Source: Desulfomicrobium sp. UBA5193 (GTDB lineage: Bacteria > Desulfobacterota > Desulfovibrionia > Desulfovibrionales > Desulfomicrobiaceae). Taken from it: 64,000 nt of DNA. The translations under genes and the position numbers were made by a program. Within the stretch, counting starts at the first letter, position 1. Every line of letters begins with the position of its first letter. This document shows positions 8,468-15,454 of this stretch, one piece after another. The DNA is taken from positions 177,561 through 241,560 of the forward strand of contig DHWB01000006.1 of NCBI GenBank assembly GCA_002412965.1, written 5' to 3'. The notes below the pieces were generated by a model. It was given only the letters and a program-made list of their open reading frames with translations, ran no database searches and was not told the DNA's origin.

Positions 8468-9019
8468 ATGCGCACGCTTATTTTTGCATTGATCCTGTTT
8501 TGTCTGTCCGCCACCACGGCCCTGGCGGAGAATCCCAAAGTCGCCCTGACCACGAGCAAGGGCGTCATCGTGCTGGAACTCAATGCCGCGAAGGCTCCCC
8601 TCACGGTGCAGAATTTTCTGACCTACGTGAAAGAGGGCTTCTATGCGGGCACGGTATTTCACCGGGTGATTCCCGGGTTCATGATCCAGGGCGGCGGCAT
8701 GGATGATTCCATGGTCCAGAAAGAAGGCCATGCGCCCATCAAGAACGAGGCTGACAACGGTCTGAAAAATGATAAATACACCATCGCCATGGCCCGCACC
8801 GGCGAGATCAATTCCGCCACGTCCCAGTTTTTCATCAACACCGGGGACAACGCATTTCTGAACCACGGCGCGCGCGATTTCGGGTACGCAGTGTTCGGCA
8901 GGGTCATCAAAGGGCAGGAAGTGGTGGACGCCATAAACGCCGTGGCCACGGGTTCCCGGGGCATGCACGACGATGTGCCGGTGGAGCCGGTGATCATTGT
9001 AAAGGCCGAAGCGCTCTGA
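8468..9019 (+). CDS. exported cyclophilin-type peptidyl-prolyl isomerase
   Basis: A 183-residue protein with a Sec signal peptide (MRTLIFALILFCLSATTALA, cleavage expected after A20) and one cyclophilin domain: FHRVIPGFMIQGG at 64-76, the SQFFINTGDNAFLNH block and FGYAVFGRVIKG. It should catalyse proline cis-trans isomerisation during protein folding in the periplasm. The ribosome site GGAAGGTAACC is good. It is the last gene of the valS-downstream group, with a strong terminator after it. Confidence 0.93.
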   Translation: MRTLIFALILFCLSATTALAENPKVALTTSKGVIVLELNAAKAPLTVQNFLTYVKEGFYAGTVFHRVIPGFMIQGGGMDDSMVQKEGHAPIKNEADNGLKNDKYTIAMARTGEINSATSQFFINTGDNAFLNHGARDFGYAVFGRVIKGQEVVDAINAVATGSRGMHDDVPVEPVIIVKAEAL

Positions 9020-9041
9020 TCCCTAACCGTCTTCGATCGTG

Positions 9042-9077
9042 AAAAGGGGCTTGTCCGAGTGGACAAGCCCCTTTTTT
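9042..9077 (+). terminator. intrinsic terminator after the cyclophilin gene
   Basis: AAAAGGGGCTTGTCC and its exact reverse complement are separated by GAGT and followed by a T run; 15-bp stem. The rest of the 308-bp gap to 9327 is AT-rich and holds the promoter region of the next gene. A short palindromic stretch AAGGT...ACCTT sits at about 9181-9197, but I cannot assign a regulator to it. Confidence 0.93.
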
Positions 9078-9327
9078 GCGACTCGAGTATTGAGCCGGTT
9101 GAATGGAGCTGCGGCGTGTTCCCAAGTCCGAGCCATATACGGGCTTGTACTGATGAAGATGCTCGGCGCCGCGGGAATTTAAGGTGAAATTAACCTTCAA
9201 ATATACGTGCTCCCACTTGCCAACATTCCTCTGAGAAGTTAATAAGTACCAATAGTTTTCTGAACTGACGATATACTGAGTTGTTCGTGCCAATTGAACC
9301 AATCACTCAACTTCTTTGGAGGCCACT

Positions 9328-9708
9328 ATGGTAAACATGGATTATCCCGGACCTGGTTTTGGTTGTTCCGCTATCGACGGATGTACGACTGAAGAAGCAA
9401 AAAAAGTTGCAATCAAGGCATATTGCAAGGGTGTTGAGGGTGAGTTGAGCGCGTGGAAGGCCACCCTTTATGACGTGATGGTCGGTTTCCTTGATCTTGG
9501 TGACAAGGATCGTGGTAAGCTTGTGGATACGGTTGCCGAAATCAAGGCGCTGGTACGTGAGATTGAGTCCAAGACTTCACAGCTGGAAGGAGAATGTCCG
9601 CTGGACATGGCTCCCATTGAGAAGGAGCTTGGAGACAAGATCAACCAGGTTCGTGTTCATTACAGCAAGGCCCTGGAAGTGATGGGTTCGGGTTCCTTCG
9701 GAGGCTGA
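9328..9708 (+). CDS. conserved hypothetical, four-cysteine helical protein (126 aa)
   Basis: A 126-residue soluble protein with no signal peptide and no domain I can name. Cysteines at 13, 19, 33 and 90; residues 20-85 look mostly helical (EEAKKVAIKAYCKGVEGEL, VAEIKALVREIESKTSQLE). The tail is Gly/Ser rich. A textbook ribosome site (TTTGGAGG, 5 bp spacing) supports ATG 9328; an in-frame TTG at 9316 is less likely. It stands alone between two strong terminators, with AT-richer codons than its neighbours, which suggests an independently controlled, well expressed gene. It could be a small metal or redox protein; that is inference only. Confidence 0.8.
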   Translation: MVNMDYPGPGFGCSAIDGCTTEEAKKVAIKAYCKGVEGELSAWKATLYDVMVGFLDLGDKDRGKLVDTVAEIKALVREIESKTSQLEGECPLDMAPIEKELGDKINQVRVHYSKALEVMGSGSFGG

Positions 9709-9738
9709 TGAATTTGACCTTCGAGCATGAATAGAGAT

Positions 9739-9774
9739 TCGCCCGGTGTTTGTCCGCACCGGGCGTTTTTGTTG
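9739..9774 (+). terminator. intrinsic terminator after the 126-aa gene
   Basis: CGCCCGGTG, loop TTTGTCCG, CACCGGGCG, then TTTTTG. Perfect 9-bp GC stem. Confidence 0.93.
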
Positions 9775-9914
9775 AGTTTTCATGTGCCTGTCTTGAGGGT
9801 GCGCGTGAAAACGGGACGTGCTTTCGCCATGTCCGGAAAGCGAGGCGTCGTCCGATCCCATGAAAATGGTCTGTGCGTCATCCGATTTGTGGGTGCTCCA
9901 AGGGAGGTTGCGTC

Positions 9915-10322
9915 ATGAGTTTCACGTTTTGGCTCAAGCTCTATCTATTCACGATCCCCGTTTTTTTCGCCATCGACATGGTTTGGCTTGGTTTTGTGGC
10001 CAGGAATTTCTACAAAACCAACCTGCATCATCTCTTGAGCCCCGAGGTCAACTGGCCAGCCGCCTTTCTCTTCTATTTCATGTATATCGGGGGGATCCTG
10101 CTCTTTGCGGTCCGTCCCGGCCTGGAAGCCCAGTCACTGGCCCGAGCCTGCCTGTGGGGCGCCCTGTTCGGTTTTTTCACCTATGCCACCTACGACCTGA
10201 CCAATCTGGCCACGCTGCGTGACTGGCCGGTCCTGGTTGTCGTTGTCGACATCATCTGGGGCACGGTCCTGTGCACGCTGGTCGCCGCAGGGAGTTATCT
10301 TATTGGGGTGCGTCTTGGCTGA
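9915..10322 (+). CDS. DUF2177-family membrane protein
   Basis: A 135-residue protein with four hydrophobic segments (about 5-25, 45-65, 75-95 and 105-128) and the DUF2177 pattern FFAIDMVWLG near the start and TYDLTNLATL in the third segment. Function unknown; the family repeatedly neighbours cyclopropane-synthase and DUF1365 genes. The ribosome site is GGGAGG at 9902-9907, with an 8-base spacer before the ATG. It is the first gene of a tightly spaced set running to 14957. Confidence 0.85.
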   Translation: MSFTFWLKLYLFTIPVFFAIDMVWLGFVARNFYKTNLHHLLSPEVNWPAAFLFYFMYIGGILLFAVRPGLEAQSLARACLWGALFGFFTYATYDLTNLATLRDWPVLVVVVDIIWGTVLCTLVAAGSYLIGVRLG

Positions 10323-10340
10323 CGCATCCGGGGGTACTGC

Positions 10341-11159
10341 ATGATGCTCACCGTATTTCTTGCTGCAACCGTGGCGGTGCTTTTGGTCATGAACACCATG
10401 TTCGTCATCGGCATGCGCTCCAATGACAACAGCCTCGTCGACATCGCCTATGGCCCGGCCTTTGTGCTCGCCTGTGCCGCCGCGTGGTTCGCGAGCGGGG
10501 ACGGCGCCCATTTTCGGCCCCTTTTGATGCTCGGGCTGCTTTGCCTTTGGGGGTTGCGCCTTGGGCTTCACATAGGCTTTCGGCACCGAGGCCGGGGTGA
10601 GGATTTCCGCTATCGCGCTTTCCGCGAGGCCTGGGGCCAGACCTTTGTCTGGAGGAGCTTTCTGCAGATCTACACCCTGCAGGGACTGGTCATCCTTCTC
10701 GTAGCCACCCCGATTCTCGTGGTCATCGCCCGTCCTGGGGGGGAAATGGTCTGGACGGACGTTCTGGGGGCAGGCCTTTTCCTCCTGGGATTTTCGTTCG
10801 AGGCCGTGGCAGATTGGCAGCTGCTGCGCTTCAAGGGCAATCCGGCAAACAAGGGGCGCATCATGACCATGGGCCTATGGGCCTTTACCCGGCATCCCAA
10901 TTATTTCGGGGAGGCGCTGCTGTGGTGGGGCTTCTTTTTCCTGGGCCTGGGTTCGCCGGCAGGGATCTATGGGCTGATCAGCCCGCTGCTCATCGGATTT
11001 CTGCTGCTCAAGGTTTCGGGCGTACCCATGCTTGAGGCCAAGTACAGGGGCGATCCCGAATTCGAGGCGTACGCAAGGACGACTAATTCCTTTTTCCCCT
11101 GGCCGCCGCGCAAGAGGGCGGCCCAGGAGCGGGACTCCAGCCACGTGGGTGACATATGA
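10341..11159 (+). CDS. DUF1295 (steroid 5-alpha-reductase-like) membrane protein
   Basis: A 272-residue integral membrane protein with about six to seven hydrophobic segments. The family motif is clear: GLWAFTRHPNYFGE at 178-191, shared with 3-oxo-5-alpha-steroid 4-dehydrogenase C-terminal domains and isoprenylcysteine methyltransferases. DUF1295 proteins are predicted membrane-embedded reductases acting on lipid-like substrates; the substrate here is unknown. ATG at 10341 and 10344 are both possible. The stop overlaps the next start (ATGA), so the genes are coupled. Confidence 0.87.
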   Translation: MMLTVFLAATVAVLLVMNTMFVIGMRSNDNSLVDIAYGPAFVLACAAAWFASGDGAHFRPLLMLGLLCLWGLRLGLHIGFRHRGRGEDFRYRAFREAWGQTFVWRSFLQIYTLQGLVILLVATPILVVIARPGGEMVWTDVLGAGLFLLGFSFEAVADWQLLRFKGNPANKGRIMTMGLWAFTRHPNYFGEALLWWGFFFLGLGSPAGIYGLISPLLIGFLLLKVSGVPMLEAKYRGDPEFEAYARTTNSFFPWPPRKRAAQERDSSHVGDI

Positions 11160-12430
11160 GAGCAGCGGGGGCACGCCCCAAAAAGACGGTGGCCGTCATC
11201 GGTGGAGGCGTGGCCGGAATAGTGGCGGCGCATCTTCTGCAGGACGACCATGAGGTGACTCTCCTTGAAAAGGAGAACTACCTCGGCGGACACACCCACA
11301 CCATCTCCGTTCCCGACGGACCCGACTGCGGGACCCCGGTGGACACGGGGTTCATTGTCTTCAACGAGGCCACCTATCCGCGCTTCATCAGTTTTCTGGA
11401 AGAGCTGGAGGTCCCGTCCAGGGCGTCGGAGATGTCGTTCGGTTTTCACTGTGCGCGAACCGGGCTGACCTATGCGGGCAACAATCTGGATGGGCTTTTC
11501 ACCCAGCGATCCAACATGTTTTCCGTACGCTACTACCGGTTTCTCTTCGAGATAGGCCGCTTTTGCAGCCAGGGGCAAGCCGACCTGGAAAGCGGAGAAG
11601 ACCTGGGAACTCTGAGCGACTATGTGCGGCGTCGCAAGTTCATGCCGTTCATGGTCGAGAACTATCTCCTGCCCATGGCTGCGGCCATCTGGTCCGCACC
11701 GGCCGGTCGTGTCGCGGATTTTCCGGCCCTGCCCTTTTTGCGTTTTTTCAAGAATCACGGGCTGCTGTCCTTGCACAGGCGGCCGCGCTGGCGGACCGTG
11801 GTGGGCGGCAGCGGCAGCTACGTCAAAGCTTTCCTGCGTCGTTTTCGAGGCACGGTGCGGCTGAATGCCCCGGTCCGAAACGTCCTGCGCACGCAGTCGG
11901 GGGTTCGGGTGGAGTTGGCGGGTGCGGATGCGCAGACCTTTGACGAGGTCTTTATCGCCGCCCATGCCGATCAGGCCCTGCGGCTTCTGGGTGATCCCTC
12001 CCCCGAGGAGATGCGGCTGCTTGGGGCGTGGCGCTACGAGGAGAACCGGACCGTGCTGCACACGGACGTCTCCGTCCTGCCTGCCCAGTCCAGGGCCTGG
12101 GCCTGCTGGAATTTCAGGCGCGAGGCGCCGCAGGAGTCCAGCGTGTTCGTCACCTACTCCATGAACCTCCTGCAGGGCCTGCGCGGTCACAAGCACTATC
12201 TGGTGACCCTCAACCGTCCGACGCCCTGCGACGAGGCGCAGGTCCTGGCCAGCCTGATCTATCATCATCCCGCCTTCACGAAGGAGTCCATGGCCACCCA
12301 GAGCGCTCTGGCCTCCCTGAACGGGGTGCGCAACACCTATTTTTGCGGCAGTTATTTCGGGTTCGGTTTTCACGAGGACGCGGTCCGCTCCAGTTACGAG
12401 GCGGTCGAGCAGTTCAGGAGGAGAGGATGA
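11156..12430 (+). CDS. FAD-dependent amine-oxidase-like flavoprotein
   Basis: A 424-residue cytoplasmic flavoprotein. The N-terminal Rossmann motif GGGVAG (16-21) is followed by LLEKENYLGGHTHT, the FAD-binding pattern of the amine oxidase/phytoene desaturase superfamily; PVDTGFIVFN follows. The C-terminus GSYFGFGFHEDAVRSSYEA is the usual FAD-contacting end. Relatives sit beside DUF1365 and cyclopropane-synthase genes in many proteobacteria. An acyl-chain desaturase or oxidoreductase role is likely by association but not shown here. Start and stop both overlap neighbours by 4 bp. Confidence 0.9.
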   Translation: MRAAGARPKKTVAVIGGGVAGIVAAHLLQDDHEVTLLEKENYLGGHTHTISVPDGPDCGTPVDTGFIVFNEATYPRFISFLEELEVPSRASEMSFGFHCARTGLTYAGNNLDGLFTQRSNMFSVRYYRFLFEIGRFCSQGQADLESGEDLGTLSDYVRRRKFMPFMVENYLLPMAAAIWSAPAGRVADFPALPFLRFFKNHGLLSLHRRPRWRTVVGGSGSYVKAFLRRFRGTVRLNAPVRNVLRTQSGVRVELAGADAQTFDEVFIAAHADQALRLLGDPSPEEMRLLGAWRYEENRTVLHTDVSVLPAQSRAWACWNFRREAPQESSVFVTYSMNLLQGLRGHKHYLVTLNRPTPCDEAQVLASLIYHHPAFTKESMATQSALASLNGVRNTYFCGSYFGFGFHEDAVRSSYEAVEQFRRRG

Positions 12431-14403
12431 ATTCGCGGATCTATGTCGGGACTCTTCGCCATGGCCGAACGCATGAGGTCGAGCATGGCTTTGACTATGA
12501 TTTGCACATGTATGCCCTCGATCTGGCGGAACTCGGGGACCTGGAGCGTGACACCTTCTGGTTTGGACACAACCGGCTGCGTCCCCTGGCCCTCCACGAC
12601 CGGGACTACCTCCATCCGGGTGATGCCCCGCTGCGGGACAAGGTCGTGCGGGCCTTGCGCGAGAGCGGGGTGGACGGCGAGCCGCAGCGCATCGTGCTCG
12701 TAACTGCCCTGCGCCAGTTCCATTACGTCTTCAACCCGGCCAGCTTCTTTTATTGTTTTGATGCCGACGGCAGGGTGTTTTGCGTTCTGGTGCAGGTCAA
12801 CAACACCTTCGGTGAGATGCACCTCTATGCACTTGAACCCAAGGGACCGGGTCGGATTTTCACCGCGCCCAAGGCGTTTCACGTCTCACCGTTTTTTCCT
12901 CGCCAGGGGCATTATGTTTTTGAATTTTCAGATCCGGCAGAGGAGCTGTCCATCTCCATCACCTACTTTATTCAGGACATCCCCGCCTTGAAGGCGTCCT
13001 TTTCGGGCGTCGGTAGGCCCATGAACAACCAGGCCCTGGCAGGCATGGTCTTCGGTCACCCTCTGCGGGCGGCCATGACCTTTCCTCGGATCGTGGCCCA
13101 GGCGTTCCGGCTGTATTTTCAGAAAAAACGCAGGATCCACCCCAAGCCGGACCCTGCGTCAGCCATGACGATCAGGCAGGCGCCGCCCACCTTGCCGGAC
13201 AAGGCGGGCAGGCTGGCCCTTGGTCATTTCCTGCGGCGTCTGGATCATGGTCAGCTGACCATGACCCTGCCTGACGGGGAGGTGGAGGTTTTCGGCGTGC
13301 CCGGAGGGCGGCCGCAGGTGGAACTGAACGTGCATCGATCCCGGTTTTTCAGGCGGGTGCTCATGGCCGGAGATGTCGGCTTCGGTGAAGCCTACGCCGA
13401 TGGGGACTGGAGCAGCCCCGATCTGGTCTCCCTGCTCTCGCTCCTCGCGCAGAGGGAGGAGGTCCTCGACGACCGCCGCTTCTGGCCGTCCCTGGGGGGC
13501 AGGGCCGCGAACCTGTTGGCCCATCTGCGCCGACCCAACACCGTGGCCGGGAGCCGGCGCAATATCGGCGAGCATTACGATCTGGGCAACGATTTCTATC
13601 GCCTCTTTCTCGATGCGACCATGTCCTATTCGGGGGGCATCTTCCGGAGTGAAAACGACACCCTGGAGGCCGCGCAGCACGCCAAGATGCAGGCCATCAT
13701 CGACCTGGCCGACCTGGGCCCGGAGGACCATGTGTTGGAGATCGGCTGTGGATGGGGAGGATTTGCTGTGGAGGCGGTCCGCCGCACCGGCTGCAGGTTG
13801 ACCGGGATTACCATTTCCCGTGAGCAATTCGACTGGGCCACGCGCAGGGTGCGCGAGGAGGGGCTGGAGGATCGCGTCAGCATTCTCCTGACCGACTATC
13901 GCCATGTGCAGGGTAGTTTTAGCGCAGTCGTCTCCATCGAGATGCTTGAGGCCGTGGGGCACCGCAATCTGCCGGTGTATTTTGCGAAGCTGGACCGCCT
14001 GCTCGCCCCGGGCGGTCGCGCAGTGCTGCAGGTCATCACCATGCCCGATCAGAAGTACTCTGCGTATTGCCGGGGTTCGGACTGGATTCGCAAGTACATC
14101 TTTCCAGGTGGGCATCTGCCTTCGGTTGGGGCCATGATCCGGGCCATGAGCGCGCGTACCCGGCTGAACATCACGCGCATGGAAGACGTTGGTCTGCACT
14201 ACGCCCGCACCCTGGAGCTGTGGCGCAAGGCGTTTCTTGCTCGTGACCGGGACGTGCTTGGCTTGGGTTTTGACCAGACGTTTCTGCGCAAGTGGGACTA
14301 TTACTTCAGTTATTGCGAGGCAGGCTTTCGCAGCCGAACGGTCCGCAACTATCAGATGCTGCTGTCCCGGATGGGCGAGTCTGAAGGGACGGGCAGATCA
14401 TGA
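12427..14403 (+). CDS. DUF1365 - cyclopropane-fatty-acyl-phospholipid synthase family fusion
   Basis: One uninterrupted 658-codon frame encodes two proteins that are usually separate. Residues 1 to about 243 are DUF1365 (IYVGTLRHGRTHEVEHGFDY, FNPASFFYCFD, KAFHVSPFF). Residues about 260-655 are a CFA-synthase-family SAM methyltransferase: GEHYDLGNDFYRLFLD, MSYSGGIF, EIGCGWGGF at 438-446 (SAM site), SIEMLEAVGH and QVITMPDQKY. It should transfer a methyl or methylene group to unsaturated acyl chains of membrane phospholipids. The internal ATG at 13165 has no ribosome site, so a true fusion is favoured. Both ends overlap neighbours by ATGA. Confidence 0.92.
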   Translation: MNSRIYVGTLRHGRTHEVEHGFDYDLHMYALDLAELGDLERDTFWFGHNRLRPLALHDRDYLHPGDAPLRDKVVRALRESGVDGEPQRIVLVTALRQFHYVFNPASFFYCFDADGRVFCVLVQVNNTFGEMHLYALEPKGPGRIFTAPKAFHVSPFFPRQGHYVFEFSDPAEELSISITYFIQDIPALKASFSGVGRPMNNQALAGMVFGHPLRAAMTFPRIVAQAFRLYFQKKRRIHPKPDPASAMTIRQAPPTLPDKAGRLALGHFLRRLDHGQLTMTLPDGEVEVFGVPGGRPQVELNVHRSRFFRRVLMAGDVGFGEAYADGDWSSPDLVSLLSLLAQREEVLDDRRFWPSLGGRAANLLAHLRRPNTVAGSRRNIGEHYDLGNDFYRLFLDATMSYSGGIFRSENDTLEAAQHAKMQAIIDLADLGPEDHVLEIGCGWGGFAVEAVRRTGCRLTGITISREQFDWATRRVREEGLEDRVSILLTDYRHVQGSFSAVVSIEMLEAVGHRNLPVYFAKLDRLLAPGGRAVLQVITMPDQKYSAYCRGSDWIRKYIFPGGHLPSVGAMIRAMSARTRLNITRMEDVGLHYARTLELWRKAFLARDRDVLGLGFDQTFLRKWDYYFSYCEAGFRSRTVRNYQMLLSRMGESEGTGRS

Positions 14404-14957
14404 GCTTGGGGCCTACAGGGACTAGGCTGCTCAACTTCATCCTGTTTCAGGCGGGGTGGTTTGTCTGCGTGCTGGGGGCGGCCTCCGGACGTGCGTGGCT
14501 CGGCATGGGGCTGGGACTGGCCCTGGTTGTCGTCCATCTGATCCTGGTGGCCAGACCGGGAAGGGAGGGAGTGCTGTTGGCGTGGGCGCTCTTGGGCGGC
14601 ATTGTGATCGATTCCGTGCATGTTCGCACCGGCGCGCTCGTTTTTTCTTCCGGAACCGTGCATCCGGACTTTGCCCCGCCCTGGATTCTTGTCTTGTGGC
14701 TGCAGTTTGCCTCCACCTTGCGCTTCTCCCTGAGCTGGCTCAAGGGGCGCTATGTGCTGGGGGCCCTGCTCGGGTTTGGTGCCGGAGCCCTTGCCTATGC
14801 GGCGGGCGCCCGCCTTGGCGCGGCCCAGCTGGGACCCCAGACGGTGCGATCCCTGCTGCAGATAGGGGTTGGCTGGAGCGTGGCCTTGCCGCTTCTGCTG
14901 TTCGTTGCGCAAAGAACGCCAAGCCCGGAGGAAGGGGAGCGGTATCGCATTTTCTGA
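14400..14957 (+). CDS. DUF2878-family membrane protein
   Basis: A 185-residue membrane protein with five to six hydrophobic segments. LNFILFQAGWFVCVLGAA near the N-terminus and the DSVHVRTGALVFSSG and APPWILVLWLQFASTL blocks match DUF2878. The family is unstudied but recurs beside CFA synthase and DUF1365, so a role in the same lipid modification is inferred. The ATGA overlap with the fusion gene makes it the last gene of the set. Confidence 0.85.
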   Translation: MSLGPTGTRLLNFILFQAGWFVCVLGAASGRAWLGMGLGLALVVVHLILVARPGREGVLLAWALLGGIVIDSVHVRTGALVFSSGTVHPDFAPPWILVLWLQFASTLRFSLSWLKGRYVLGALLGFGAGALAYAAGARLGAAQLGPQTVRSLLQIGVGWSVALPLLLFVAQRTPSPEEGERYRIF

Positions 14958-15069
14958 GTTTTTGGCTTTTCGGACTAGAGACACGCTGCTTTTGGATTTT
15001 TCCCAGCGAGGAAGACGCTGCCTGGAAAATGAGTTTCCTGGCCTGCATGAAGGCATGGAGCAAAAAGTA

Positions 15070-15099
15070 ACGCCCAGCGGGAAGCCGCCGGGCGTTTGT
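15070..15099 (+). terminator. probable terminator downstream of the lipid gene set
   Basis: ACGCCCAGCGG, loop GAAG, CCGCCGGGCGT: an 11-bp stem with one imperfect pair, followed by a weak T stretch. It lies about 110 bp after the DUF2878 stop. Confidence 0.65.
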
Positions 15100-15122
15100 C
15101 GTTGCCTCTTGCTGGGTAAGAA

Positions 15123-15167
15123 GATTGAATGGTTGACTGAGAAGCCAGCTCAACCAACCATTCAATC
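15123..15167. repeat. 13-bp perfect inverted repeat
   Basis: GATTGAATGGTTG (15123-15135) and its exact reverse complement (15155-15167) are separated by 19 bp. It lies in the 497-bp gap 14958-15454, which otherwise holds the terminator above and the AT-rich leader of fliK; I see no gene there. A weak GG-N10-GA site at 15413-15429 is too poor to call as sigma-54. Confidence 0.75.
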
Positions 15168-15454
15168 AACATGACGCGATAGTCGAATGTTACTTAGCAC
15201 GCGAAAAATAAAAAAGTAAATCAAAAAGCACATGTATGACAAAAGATGGTCCTTTCGTAAGACATGTCGCGTGCCGGTCAAACTCGTTCTTCATGGCATG
15301 GTGGATGGGAATCTGAGGATTTGCGTTGATGGAAAAGCTTTGAGTTTCAGGATGGGGCTGGCCCCCTGTTTTCATCCTTTGAACGCGGGGCTTCGTCTCC
15401 TGGTCTGATTTTTGGCCCGCCTTTTGATCTGTCCCCTCCAGCAGGAGGTGGATC

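Noticed and set aside
9181..9197. Rex- or CRP-type operator before the 126-aa gene
   Set aside because: Only a 5-bp dyad (AAGGT/ACCTT); does not match a known consensus.
14869..15174. 101-codon frame in the gap before fliK
   Set aside because: Runs through the DUF2878 end and a terminator hairpin; no ribosome site or conserved pattern.
15413..15429. sigma-54 promoter ahead of fliK
   Set aside because: GG-N10-GA rather than GG-N10-GC, and too close to the start codon; not called.
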